This document shows positions 42,833 through 51,286 of a DNA stretch of 64,000 nucleotides, in pieces. Location of the stretch: the NCBI GenBank assembly GCA_937896505.1, contig CALBNP010000104.1, positions 1 to 64,000 of the forward strand. The letters are read 5' to 3'. The position numbers were made by a program, and so were the translations under genes. The stretch's first letter is position 1, and each line of letters opens with the position of its first letter. A model generated the notes under the pieces. That model searched no databases and had not been told where the DNA came from. It saw only the letters and a list, made by a program, of their open reading frames with translations. The stretch is from an uncultured Bacteroidales bacterium. Lineage in GTDB: Bacteria; Bacteroidota; Bacteroidia; Bacteroidales; F082.

Positions 42833-44737
42833 TCAGTCCTCCAAATCAAACAAATACCCGCGTCCGTGAGCAATCATGTTAAACTCAAAAGTGAGGTAGT
42901 CGGCCATGGTCTTTTCAAAATCGGCTTCGGTCGGGATGTCCTCGTTGAAATAATAGAACGAATGCAGCCATTCATCTTCGGCTTCAACGGTGGAAGTCAC
43001 CATGAAGTCGTTGGTGGTATGCCTGCCCATCAGCCAACATTCCAGCAAAAGTTTCTTGCGTTCCTTGGATCGCTCGGTAGGCAGCAGTCCCAAATGCGGA
43101 AACACCACAAAGCCATCATCCTTAAAGTCAATGAACTTGCTGTATTTGTTTTTCGGATGCGGACGGTGTGCGGTGAAAACTGCAATCACGGGATTGGTGC
43201 CAACGCCGTAGAAAGTCTGAGGATTCAGCGTAATCACACCTTCCAAAGTATGGTTTTCCAGAATATAGCGTTTGTCGATTTTGTCTTCCTTGGTTTTGCC
43301 TACCATGGTGCTTTGTGGCACAATCACCACACAGCGCGCATCATCAGCTAACGAATCAAGCAAATGGCAAATGAATTTCAATTCCGTAAGTTCGGCTGTC
43401 GTCTTGTTCTTGCCTTGCGAATAAGGCGGATTCATGAAACCGACGGTGAAGTTTTTCTTTCGCAGTTCCTCGGCAGGCTGTTTCAGGAAATCGGCACAAA
43501 TCAGGTTGCTTTGTCCATCGCCGCGCAAAATCATGTTGGTTGTGGCAATCGAAAACATATCGTCGCGCAACTCAATGCCATGCAAACGCTCTTTCTTTAT
43601 TTTAGGCTTTTCGGAGCGGCTCGCATTTTTCAACATTCGGTGCATGGCCGCAATCAGGAAGCCGCCTGTGCCGCAACAAGGGTCGAAGACTTTGTCGGTT
43701 GGTTTCAAATCGGCCAAATCGACAAAAAGCTCCGTAATGTGTTTCGGTGTCAGCACCACGCCCAAAGTCTGACCGTCGCCGCCGCTGTAACGGATAAATT
43801 CGCCATAGAAACGCCCCAAAACATCTTCAGGCGAATTGTTGCAAATGGCAGTGAGGATATTGGAATAAAGATATTCAGCGAAATAACGCAAGGGCGATTT
43901 GCCTAATTTGGAACTGAACTCCGACAAATGCGGACGGTTTTTTATCAGTCGGAACTGGTCGAGAACCTTTTCCTTTTTCACTTGCGGCTGAACGTGAACA
44001 CTGTCCATGTGCTTTGAGAGCGCATCAAAAATCTTGTCGCCGTCAGTCTCTCCGATCTCCTGCGAAGCCGTCAGTAGCTCCGTGTCGAAATTCTGCTCCT
44101 GCAAGGCAAGCAGGATGGCAGAAACCACCAAAGGCTTTTCCGAATCGCCCAATTGACCATAGCTACGCAAATCCTGATGCAGTTGTCCAGCACGTTTCAG
44201 AATCACTTCCAATTCCGCCTGCTCTACAGTCTTGCTGCCTAAGACCTCGGTGCGATAATAATTGGTGATTTTTTCAGCCGTAAAGTTCTCAAAACTCTTG
44301 ACTTTCTTGAGAATCTGATAGCCGTTTTCGCTCACGAAAATAGGACGGATAATGATTCTTTCTTCCTGCGTCCCCGAACAGCCAAAGGCAAAGACCTTTT
44401 TGAAATGCGTCTTTTCGATGATATTCAGGGCATAATATAAGGCACCGTTTTCAGCATAGTCGGTCACGCTCGATGTATCCATCAGAAGCGTGTCCTCCTT
44501 TTCGTTCATGTATTTTGCCTGCTTCGTTTGGTCGGCCTTATCCTCGATGACGATGATAAACTCCCCCGACTGGGCGACAAATTCCGGGAATCCGTTTTTA
44601 CCCGTTCCGCGTTTCGAAGATGTCTTGAGGGCTTTATTGATTTCCACTATCTGGCTGCCATTCATCGTAAAATCGAGGCCAGCGTTTGTGAGCAATTCCG
44701 CCACAATGAAATCGGTTTTCTTTTCGTAATCAGTCAT
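42833..44737 (-). CDS. BcgI-like type IIB restriction enzyme, combined nuclease and N6-adenine methylase
   Basis: A 634-residue protein. Residues 50-67 hold a PD-(D/E)xK-type nuclease signature, PEF followed by the E-D-K of VIEDKAD (E65, K67). The C-terminal two thirds is an N6-adenine methylase with motif I FDPCCGTGGF (about 354) and motif IV NPPYSQG (about 436). One chain with both activities, beside a separate S subunit of about 345 residues, is the BcgI arrangement, in which the complex cuts on both sides of its site. A plain type I HsdM would lack the N-terminal nuclease motif, and no HsdR is present here. No frameshift is seen. Confidence 0.85.
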   Translation of the reverse strand: MTDYEKKTDFIVAELLTNAGLDFTMNGSQIVEINKALKTSSKRGTGKNGFPEFVAQSGEFIIVIEDKADQTKQAKYMNEKEDTLLMDTSSVTDYAENGALYYALNIIEKTHFKKVFAFGCSGTQEERIIIRPIFVSENGYQILKKVKSFENFTAEKITNYYRTEVLGSKTVEQAELEVILKRAGQLHQDLRSYGQLGDSEKPLVVSAILLALQEQNFDTELLTASQEIGETDGDKIFDALSKHMDSVHVQPQVKKEKVLDQFRLIKNRPHLSEFSSKLGKSPLRYFAEYLYSNILTAICNNSPEDVLGRFYGEFIRYSGGDGQTLGVVLTPKHITELFVDLADLKPTDKVFDPCCGTGGFLIAAMHRMLKNASRSEKPKIKKERLHGIELRDDMFSIATTNMILRGDGQSNLICADFLKQPAEELRKKNFTVGFMNPPYSQGKNKTTAELTELKFICHLLDSLADDARCVVIVPQSTMVGKTKEDKIDKRYILENHTLEGVITLNPQTFYGVGTNPVIAVFTAHRPHPKNKYSKFIDFKDDGFVVFPHLGLLPTERSKERKKLLLECWLMGRHTTNDFMVTSTVEAEDEWLHSFYYFNEDIPTEADFEKTMADYLTFEFNMIAHGRGYLFDLED

Positions 44738-44785
44738 TTTTCCTTGCTTTTTTCAACGGATTTTCAATTCAAAGCTATTTGGAAA

Positions 44786-44793
44786 CAAAAATA
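44786..44793 (-). promoter_or_regulatory. -7 element for the BcgI-like operon
   Basis: TATTTTTG on the minus strand, 48 bp upstream of the methylase-nuclease start. Confidence 0.5.
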
Positions 44794-44966
44794 AGTAAAA
44801 TAGTTCAAAGAAAAGGATAAAAGTTCAAGAATATTGAATTTTGATATTAAGATGGAATGAATCAGCAATCCGATTCGGAAAGCCCAAGGCTCGCATTTTC
44901 CGTTTTCAAGCCTTACTCCTGCCCTCAACACAATACCGTGGCTGTGATTTATTTAGCATATATATA

Positions 44967-45010
44967 CCATATATTTACCCTTTATTTAGGTTTAAGATGT
45001 AAATATATGG
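44967..45010. repeat. 12-bp perfect inverted repeat in an A/T-rich intergenic region
   Basis: The gene-free stretch 44738-45128 separates the restriction island from tex. Besides the two promoters it holds CCATATATTTAC (44967-44978), repeated inverted as GTAAATATATGG (44999-45010) with a 20-nt loop. No T run follows on either strand, so it is not a standard terminator. It could be an operator or mark the island edge. Confidence 0.6.
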
Positions 45011-45099
45011 CAATTTTATCGTTTGTATATCGTCAGGGCAACATTGTCCCGTTGCCTTGGCTTCCCAAATTCTTATGTTAGTATTTCCTTCCATTTCCT

Positions 45100-45107
45100 T
45101 ATCTTTG
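45100..45107 (+). promoter_or_regulatory. -7 element for tex
   Basis: TATCTTTG, 21 bp upstream of the ATG at 45129; it lies inside the longer open frame and so favours the later start. Confidence 0.65.
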
Positions 45108-45128
45108 CAGCCAAATTATCAGTCTTCA

Positions 45129-47264
45129 ATGGATAACACTCTCGATTTCAGCATACAGATAGCGCAGGAATTGGCGCTGTCGCAGCATCATGTGGCCAAT
45201 GTCATCCGCCTTTTGGACGAAGGAGCCACCATCCCTTTCATCGCCCGCTATCGCAAGGAGATGACGGGCACCATGGACGAGGAAAAAGTGGCCGCCGTGC
45301 AAAAACGCCTCGAACAGCTCAGCGAACTTCAGAAACGCAAGGAAAGCGTTCTCGCCTCCATCGAGGAACAAGGCAAACTGACCGATGAGCTAAGGCAAAA
45401 GATATTGAACGCCAAGAACTTGCAGGAAGTCGAAGACTTGTATCTTCCGTACAAGCCCAAGCGCCGCACGCGTGCCGCCATCGCTCGCGAGAAAGGCCTC
45501 GAGCCTCTCGCAGCACAAATCATGGCCCAAAACATCGATTTCGTGGACAAGGTCGCCCGCCGTTATGTTGACGTCAATAAAGGTGTCGCCAACACCGACG
45601 AAGCCCTTGAAGGAGCCAAGGACATCATGGCCGAATGGGTGTCGGAAAACATCAACGGGCGCAACCGCATCCGCAAGATCTTCCATCTGCAAGGCGACAT
45701 CAGCTCGTCGGTGGTGAAAGGCAAGGAAGAGGAAGGCAAGACCTATCAGCAATATTTCGACTTCAGCGAGCCTATCTCGCAAGCACCGTCACATCGTCTG
45801 TTGGCGCTTTTCCGCGCCGAAGACGAAGGCATGCTGAAGGTGAAAATCAAGGTGGACGACGACTTTGTGCTCAATTCGCTGGAGAGCATCTTCATAAAGA
45901 ACGACAACGAATCGTCGGAATTGGTGCGCGACGCCATCGCCGACTCGTGGAAACGCCTCTTGGAGCCTTCCATCGAGACCGAGATACGCGCTTATTATAA
46001 GGAGAAAGCCGACGAGACCGCCATCAAGGTGTTCGCCGAAAACCTGAAGCAGCTTCTTCTGGCGGCACCCATGGGCCAGAAACGCGTGTTGGCCATCGAC
46101 CCAGGCTTCCGTACAGGGTGTAAAGTGGTGGTCCTCAGCGAGACAGGTGCCTTGCTGCACAACGAGACCATCTACCCTCACCCACCCAAGTCGGACACCG
46201 TCGGGGCCATCAGAAAGATAAAGAGTCTCGTTGACGCCTATCGCATCAAGGTCATCGCCATCGGGAACGGGACCGCAGGACGCGAAACCGAGGATTTCAT
46301 CAAGAGCATCAAGTTCGACCGCGACCTCATGGCCGTCATGGTGAGCGAAAGCGGTGCTTCGGTCTATTCCGCCTCGAAGATTGCCCGCGACGAGTTCCCT
46401 AACTACGACATCACCGTGCGTGGTGCCGTCAGCATCGGTCGCCGACTCATGGACCCCTTGGCCGAGCTGGTGAAGATTGACCCGAAATCAATCGGCGTGG
46501 GCCAGTATCAACACGATGTGAACCAGAAACTTCTTGGCGAGAGCCTCGACCAGACCGTGGAGAGCTGCGTGAATGCCGTTGGCGTCGAACTCAATACGGC
46601 CAGCGAGCAACTGTTGTCGTATGTCAGCGGCGTCGGACCTCAACTGGCTGCCAACATCATCCAATACCGCGAGGAGAACGGCGGCTTCAAGAACCGCAAG
46701 CAGCTGCACGACGTGCCACGCCTCGGCAACAAGGCCTTCGAGCAATGCGCGGGATTCCTGCGCATCCATAATGGCGAAAATCCCTTAGACCAAAGTGCGG
46801 TTCACCCCGAGAGTTACCATATCGTCGAAAAGATGGCCAAGAAACTGAATGTCAAGGTTGTGGATTTGATTGGCAACAAGGAACTCATCGCGAAAATCAA
46901 TCCGAAGGACTTCATCGAAGCCGATTTTGGACTTGAGACCATCACCGATATTTTGAGCGAACTGGAAAAACCTGGTCGTGACCCACGCAAGTCCTTCGAG
47001 GCCTTTGAGTTCGACAAGAACATCCGCACTATCAACGATTTGCGCGAAGGTATGACGCTGAACGGCATCGTCACCAACATCACCGCCTTTGGCGCCTTCG
47101 TTGACATCGGCGTACACCAAGACGGCTTGGTCCACATCAGCCAAATCTGCGACCACTACATCAAGGACCCGAACGAGGTGCTCCACCTCAACCAGAAAGT
47201 CCGCGTGAAAGTGAGCGGCGTGGATGTCGATAGGAAACGCATCAGCCTGACCATGAAACTGTAA
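45129..47264 (+). CDS. tex: Tex-family RNA-binding transcriptional accessory protein
   Basis: A 711-residue Tex protein, a nucleic-acid-binding factor related to eukaryotic Spt6. The helical N-terminal part (GATIPFIARYRKEMTG) is followed by a YqgF-like domain (VLAIDPGFRTGCKVVVLSETG), a helix-hairpin-helix segment (VSGVGPQLAANIIQYREENG) and a C-terminal S1 domain (IVTNITAFGAFVDIGVHQDG). The start at 45129 follows the promoter and gives the usual N terminus. No damage is seen. Confidence 0.95.
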   Translation: MDNTLDFSIQIAQELALSQHHVANVIRLLDEGATIPFIARYRKEMTGTMDEEKVAAVQKRLEQLSELQKRKESVLASIEEQGKLTDELRQKILNAKNLQEVEDLYLPYKPKRRTRAAIAREKGLEPLAAQIMAQNIDFVDKVARRYVDVNKGVANTDEALEGAKDIMAEWVSENINGRNRIRKIFHLQGDISSSVVKGKEEEGKTYQQYFDFSEPISQAPSHRLLALFRAEDEGMLKVKIKVDDDFVLNSLESIFIKNDNESSELVRDAIADSWKRLLEPSIETEIRAYYKEKADETAIKVFAENLKQLLLAAPMGQKRVLAIDPGFRTGCKVVVLSETGALLHNETIYPHPPKSDTVGAIRKIKSLVDAYRIKVIAIGNGTAGRETEDFIKSIKFDRDLMAVMVSESGASVYSASKIARDEFPNYDITVRGAVSIGRRLMDPLAELVKIDPKSIGVGQYQHDVNQKLLGESLDQTVESCVNAVGVELNTASEQLLSYVSGVGPQLAANIIQYREENGGFKNRKQLHDVPRLGNKAFEQCAGFLRIHNGENPLDQSAVHPESYHIVEKMAKKLNVKVVDLIGNKELIAKINPKDFIEADFGLETITDILSELEKPGRDPRKSFEAFEFDKNIRTINDLREGMTLNGIVTNITAFGAFVDIGVHQDGLVHISQICDHYIKDPNEVLHLNQKVRVKVSGVDVDRKRISLTMKL

Positions 47265-47271
47265 TTCTTCC

Positions 47272-47279
47272 TATATTTG
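47272..47279 (+). promoter_or_regulatory. -7 element for the outer-membrane barrel gene
   Basis: TATATTTG, just 8 bp after the tex stop; the leader is about 50 nt. Confidence 0.6.
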
Positions 47280-47333
47280 CAGCGTTTTTGCAATAATTGA
47301 CAACTGGATTCGTTATAATTGAAACTCATAGCT

Positions 47334-48188
47334 ATGAATAAAATTAGACTTTTCATAATTGCCTTGGTCGTTTCACTTGCAGTTTTGCCCGCCACATTGA
47401 ATGCGCAAATCGTCAAAGGTGAAGTGTTTTTCGGTGGCAACGCAAGCCAAGTGGATGGAGATGAATGCTTTGGCTACAAGAAGATTGGATTCCATGCCGG
47501 TGCAGGCGCCCTCATCCCTATCACCAATTGGTTAGACGTAGGTCTTGAGGTCCTTTTCAACCAAAAGGGAGCCTACAAACGCGATTCGATCACCTACGGC
47601 AATGCTTTCCCACATGCCTATAACCTTACCCTTAACTACGCGGAAGTGCCTGTAATGGTGTATTTTACCGACAAGGAGAAGGTCTCTTTCGGCATCGGTG
47701 CTTCCTACGGGCGTGTGGTTGGCATCAAGGAACTCGTTGACCGTCAGCCGTCACAATACAAAGACTATGGCGACGTGGGCATTGGCCTTGGCGATGGACA
47801 GCTGCATTGGAAAAACGGCTTCAATGGCCCCGATTTGAGCAAGGTTAACGACATCGATCAATTGGCCGAAATCGTTTATGGAGCAGGCTTCCCCGATACC
47901 ATTAACATCGCTGCTGTCGTGGCCAACTCATGCACCTATCGTCCCCGCGATTTCAACATTTGTGCCGATTTGAGGTTCCGTGTCTGGGAAGGCATCCATG
48001 TCGAATTGCGCTACCAATATTCTCTGGCACCGATTCGCACTCGTCTGTTCTACCAGAATGCAACCGAGACGTTGGCCATGAAGGTTAGACAGCAATACAA
48101 CAATTCAATCACGCTCCGTGTGGTGTATATCTTCAACGAACACCGTAGCAAAGGCAACAAGGCCGAAATGAAGGCCAAACAACAATAA
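47334..48188 (+). CDS. outer-membrane beta-barrel protein (porin-family / PorT-like)
   Basis: A 284-residue protein with a signal peptide (MNKIRLFIIALVVSLAVLP...NAQ) and alternating hydrophobic strands typical of the Bacteroidetes beta-barrel family PF13568. Examples are GFHAGAGALIPITNWLDVGL, VPVMVYFTD and the terminal strands LRVVYIFNE. The function is unknown; relatives include PorT, a T9SS component, but I see nothing specific enough to call this PorT. The start at 47334 is taken because it begins the signal peptide. Confidence 0.75.
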   Translation: MNKIRLFIIALVVSLAVLPATLNAQIVKGEVFFGGNASQVDGDECFGYKKIGFHAGAGALIPITNWLDVGLEVLFNQKGAYKRDSITYGNAFPHAYNLTLNYAEVPVMVYFTDKEKVSFGIGASYGRVVGIKELVDRQPSQYKDYGDVGIGLGDGQLHWKNGFNGPDLSKVNDIDQLAEIVYGAGFPDTINIAAVVANSCTYRPRDFNICADLRFRVWEGIHVELRYQYSLAPIRTRLFYQNATETLAMKVRQQYNNSITLRVVYIFNEHRSKGNKAEMKAKQQ

Positions 48189-48197
48189 TTTGTTGTA

Positions 48198-48267
48198 GAG
48201 ACGCGCCATGGCGCGTCTTTGTATCAATTCGTAATTCACAATTAGGAGACGCGCCATGGCGCGTCTC
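48198..48267. repeat. pair of REP palindromes (copies 1 and 2)
   Basis: Two copies of a 22-bp palindrome with half-site GAGACGCGCCA, at 48198-48219 and 48246-48267, 26 bp apart. The outer edges read TGTAGAG and CTCTACA, so the two copies face opposite ways. They lie between the convergent barrel and trmN6 genes and could also act as terminators. The same family recurs around and within the RAYT gene at 51.5-52.0 kb. Confidence 0.85.
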
Positions 48268-48274
48268 TACAAGG

Positions 48275-48985
48275 TTAACCTAAATAGAAATCCTTTAAGA
48301 ATTCATTGTATTGCGAGGTGAAACATCCGTTTAGTTGACGGATTGTAAATGTTTCTTTTACAATATTTTCTGTTGGGCGAAATCCCAATTCCATATTCAT
48401 CCGATTAGGTTCTTTTCCTTCAACGGGAATGATTTCCATCGTTTTCTGCAAATGTAACCCGACATCATCAGCTGCTTTCAGGAATGCCACCGATTCGGTG
48501 ACGGGCAGCACAACGGCGAAACGGCCATCGGTTTGTAGCAAACGCGATGCTGCTTCGCACAAATCACTAAAAGTCAACGAAATATCTGTGTGTCGGGCTT
48601 GATTCTTGCGGTCGGCCTCACATTTGAAGGAATTGATGAAGAAAGGAGGGTTGGAGACAATCAAGTCGAAGCGTTGGTCGGACTGGAAAGTCTTGATATC
48701 CGCACAGATGGCTTGCAAACTATCGCGCCATTGCGAAGCCATAAAATTCTCCGTGGCCTCGGCGATGGAAGCCTCGTCCAAATCGATTCCCACTACCCTG
48801 CTTACGCCTTTCTGCATCAGCATCAAGGGCAAGATGCCGCAGCCGGTGCCAATGTCGAGACACGAGTCGGTAGGTTTCGCTTTCACCCAACGGCCGAGCA
48901 GCACAGCGTCGGTGCCCACTTTCATCGTCGAACGGTGGTGATAGAGGCTGAAGTGCTTGAAATGGAATGGACGTTGGTCGGACAT
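48275..48985 (-). CDS. trmN6: tRNA1(Val) (adenine37-N6)-methyltransferase TrmN6
   Basis: A 236-residue AdoMet-dependent methyltransferase. Motif I is DIGTGCGILPL (44 onward), an acidic GIDLDEASI follows, and the adenine-N6 motif is NPPFF (112-116). The N-terminal FHFKHFSLYHHRSTMKVGTD is typical of the YfiC/TrmN6 family, which methylates A37 of tRNA1(Val). No nearby gene informs its substrate further. Confidence 0.88.
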   Translation of the reverse strand: MSDQRPFHFKHFSLYHHRSTMKVGTDAVLLGRWVKAKPTDSCLDIGTGCGILPLMLMQKGVSRVVGIDLDEASIAEATENFMASQWRDSLQAICADIKTFQSDQRFDLIVSNPPFFINSFKCEADRKNQARHTDISLTFSDLCEAASRLLQTDGRFAVVLPVTESVAFLKAADDVGLHLQKTMEIIPVEGKEPNRMNMELGFRPTENIVKETFTIRQLNGCFTSQYNEFLKDFYLG

Positions 48986-49000
48986 GGTGTTTGTTTTTTT

Positions 49001-49497
49001 AAGCCGTAAGCTTTAAGCTTTAAGCTATAAGCTTGTGGCTGAACTGCTATCCCGCGCTTTATTTTTTGAGTTTGTCAATTAGTGAGCCGAGCATTGCTTT
49101 GATTTCTTTGACTTCTTTGTCTAAATCTTGAAAGGATTGTTTATTGATGAATTGCAAATCCAATGACAACAGCAATTCTTCTTCGACTTCAGATGCAGAT
49201 CCAGCCGCAACGTCAAGAAAATAAGCAAATTCCGAATCGGTTCTTCTTCCACAGCCTTCTGCGATATTAATAGGAATGGATGTTGATGCTCGACGAATTT
49301 GCGAAGTCATTCCGAAAATTTCGTCTTTAGGAAATTTCTTTGAAATACGATAAACCTGCAAAGAAAACGCGTGAGCACGTTGCCAAACTATAAAATTATG
49401 AAAGTCTCTCATATCAATAAATTGTCAAATAAATACCATTGCTATCAAATATCAAAAATCCAAGCTTATAGCTTATTGCTTAAAGCTTTAAGCTAAC
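49001..49497. repeat. inverted AAGCTT-rich repeats bracketing the four-helix-bundle gene
   Basis: The left end (49001-49040) consists of overlapping TAAGCTT/TTTAAGC units. The right end (49461-49497) carries the same units inverted, including CAAGCTTATAGCTTA in common after reverse-complementing. Together they enclose the 117-residue ORF and nothing else, giving a cassette of about 500 bp. The right repeat reaches the 3' end of rimM. Confidence 0.7.
49059..49412 (-). CDS. four-helix-bundle protein (23S rRNA intervening-sequence protein family)
   Basis: A 117-residue all-helical protein. The pattern FHNFIVWQRAHAFSLQVYRI, MTSQIRRASTSIPINIAEG and EFAYFLDVAAGSASEVEEEL is the family found in 23S rRNA intervening sequences and as scattered stand-alone genes in Bacteroidetes. 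The function is unknown; a nucleic-acid-binding role has been supposed because of basic surface residues. It is enclosed by inverted repeats, which suggests it moves as a unit. Confidence 0.88.
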   Translation of the reverse strand: MRDFHNFIVWQRAHAFSLQVYRISKKFPKDEIFGMTSQIRRASTSIPINIAEGCGRRTDSEFAYFLDVAAGSASEVEEELLLSLDLQFINKQSFQDLDKEVKEIKAMLGSLIDKLKK

Positions 49498-50017
49498 CTA
49501 AATACATATCAATCAACCCCTCAGGAGCCTTCACATAAAGCGTTTTCTTATCGCGATCCACCTTTTGTATGACCTCGTCGAGAATCGGAATCAGGATTTC
49601 CTTTTTGCCTTTCATGATCTGTAGGATGGCTTGCGTCGGATATTCGAGCACCTCTTGGATGGGACCCAACTCGCCTTTTTCGGCATCGATGACCATAAAG
49701 CCAGTCACTTCATGATAGTAGAATTGCTTGCCAGAGAGTTTCGGCAACATCTCCAAAGGCAGATAAACCGACTTGCCCACCAGATTCTGTGCAGCTTCCA
49801 CCGTCTTCACGTCTTGCACCGTGATGAAGAACTTGTCGCCACTCATGACAATCTTTTCGATGAAGAATGGCGTCAGCACCTTATTAATTTCAAGGAAGAA
49901 ATGTTTCAGGTTGGTGTAAGCCGATGGGTCGTCGGCTTCCACTTTCAGTGTGATTTCGCCTTTTATGCCGTGCGTTTTGGCAATTCGGCCCAAATAAAAG
50001 CAGTCGTCTTTTTTCAT
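49493..50017 (-). CDS. rimM: ribosome maturation factor RimM
   Basis: Assists assembly of the 30S head region, binding S19. The 174-residue protein starts CFYLGRIAKTHGIKGEITLKV (N-terminal RimM barrel) and has a C-terminal PRC-barrel domain with FYYHEVTGFMVID and ILIPILDEVIQKVD. The start at 50017 is chosen because the promoter lies at 50035-50042, inside the longer frame. Its 3' end touches the right-hand repeat of the adjacent cassette. Confidence 0.93.
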   Translation of the reverse strand: MKKDDCFYLGRIAKTHGIKGEITLKVEADDPSAYTNLKHFFLEINKVLTPFFIEKIVMSGDKFFITVQDVKTVEAAQNLVGKSVYLPLEMLPKLSGKQFYYHEVTGFMVIDAEKGELGPIQEVLEYPTQAILQIMKGKKEILIPILDEVIQKVDRDKKTLYVKAPEGLIDMYLG

Positions 50018-50034
50018 TGTTTCGTTATTTTGTG

Positions 50035-50051
50035 CAAAAATAGTATTTTTG
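50035..50051. promoter_or_regulatory. back-to-back -7 elements for rimM (minus) and the transporter (plus)
   Basis: TATTTTTG on the minus strand at 50035-50042 and TATTTTTG on the plus strand at 50044-50051, one base apart. Two polymerases could not occupy both at once. Confidence 0.6.
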
Positions 50052-50071
50052 CCGCTCAATTTTGAAACGAC

Positions 50072-51277
50072 ATGCACGATTTTCTCCATTTGTTCATAGA
50101 TGTGCTGAGAAACAGCATCTTAATCACGGGTTTGGTCATCATCATGATGTTGATGCTCGAATATATCAACATCAACTCGCAAGGCAAGCTGTTTGGCAGG
50201 TTACGCAAGAACCGTTTCGGGCAGGTAGTCTTGGGTGCGGGTTTGGGCATTATCCCTGGTTGCATGGGCGGTTTTGCCGCTGTATCGATGTATTCACATA
50301 AACTGTTGAGCTTCGGAGCTTTAGTGGCTATGATGATTGCCTCATCGGGCGACGAAGCCTTTGTGATGCTCGCCATGATTCCAAAGCAGGCCCTTATCTT
50401 GTCAGGCATCTTGTTTGTCGTGGCTATTGCAACGGGCTGGCTGGTCGATCGTTTCAAGAAAGCACCGAATGAGTCGCATCCCAATTGCGAGGAAGGCTAT
50501 CAGATTCACGATGAAGACCATCACCACGAAGGCGCAAAGGCTGCCAACGACGAGAAACCGACTTGGCGCAACATGAAGCACGCTTCGGCCGAGCGCATCG
50601 CCTTGCTGTTGGGTGTCTTGCTTTTCATCTTTGCCCTCGGTTTCGGTATGCTGGAGCATGAACACGACCACGAAGGCCATGCCCACGACACCGAAATGGT
50701 CGTTGACCACGAACACGAAGGTCATGCCCATCTCGACGAACACATTGCTCCACAGTCAATTGAGCCTGCCGCACACGAAGAACATCACCACGAATCGCAT
50801 CTTAACATCTTTGACGAGCGTTGGATGAATATCGTTTTCGCCATCATCAGCCTGCTGGTGGTCTATTTCATCGCCACCACGAGCGAACACATCATTAAGG
50901 AGCACCTTTGGGACCACATCATCCGCAAGCATTTCCTCAGCATCTTCCTCTGGACTTTCGGTGCCTTGCTGCTTATCGAAATCGGTTTGCATTACTTCGA
51001 CATCGAGTCGTGGATTAGCACAAACATTCTGTGGATGATACTATTTGCAGTCTTGGTGGGCATCATTCCCGAGTCGGGACCGCACATGCTTTTCGTCACC
51101 CTGTTTGCATCGGGCGTGGTGCCGTTCTCGGTCTTGTTGGCTTCTAGCATCTCTCAAGACGGCCATGCCTCGCTCCCACTCCTCGCCGAAAGCAAGAAGA
51201 GTTTCGTCATCGCTAAGGTCATCAACGCTTTAGTGGCGGCCTTGTGCGGATATGTCTGCTATTTTGTGGGGTTCTAG
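50072..51277 (+). CDS. ArsP_2-family membrane protein (putative manganese transporter / arsenic efflux)
   Basis: A 401-residue membrane protein with about ten hydrophobic segments arranged as two halves. GAGLGIIPGCMGGFAAVSMY and ASSGDEAFVMLAMIP in the first half are echoed by VGIIPESGPHMLFVTLFASG in the second. Three His/Glu/Asp-rich cytoplasmic or periplasmic loops (HDEDHHHEG, EHEHDHEGHAHD, EEHHHESH) suggest divalent-metal binding. This matches the PF11449 group, annotated both as arsenic efflux and as putative manganese transporter. The histidine loops favour a transition metal, but the substrate is unproven. Confidence 0.8.
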   Translation: MHDFLHLFIDVLRNSILITGLVIIMMLMLEYININSQGKLFGRLRKNRFGQVVLGAGLGIIPGCMGGFAAVSMYSHKLLSFGALVAMMIASSGDEAFVMLAMIPKQALILSGILFVVAIATGWLVDRFKKAPNESHPNCEEGYQIHDEDHHHEGAKAANDEKPTWRNMKHASAERIALLLGVLLFIFALGFGMLEHEHDHEGHAHDTEMVVDHEHEGHAHLDEHIAPQSIEPAAHEEHHHESHLNIFDERWMNIVFAIISLLVVYFIATTSEHIIKEHLWDHIIRKHFLSIFLWTFGALLLIEIGLHYFDIESWISTNILWMILFAVLVGIIPESGPHMLFVTLFASGVVPFSVLLASSISQDGHASLPLLAESKKSFVIAKVINALVAALCGYVCYFVGF

Positions 51278-51286
51278 GATTTGCTT

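Noticed and set aside
42833..44737. Type I HsdM
   Set aside because: No hsdR is present, and the N terminus carries a PD-(D/E)xK-type motif; sizes of both subunits fit the BcgI layout better.
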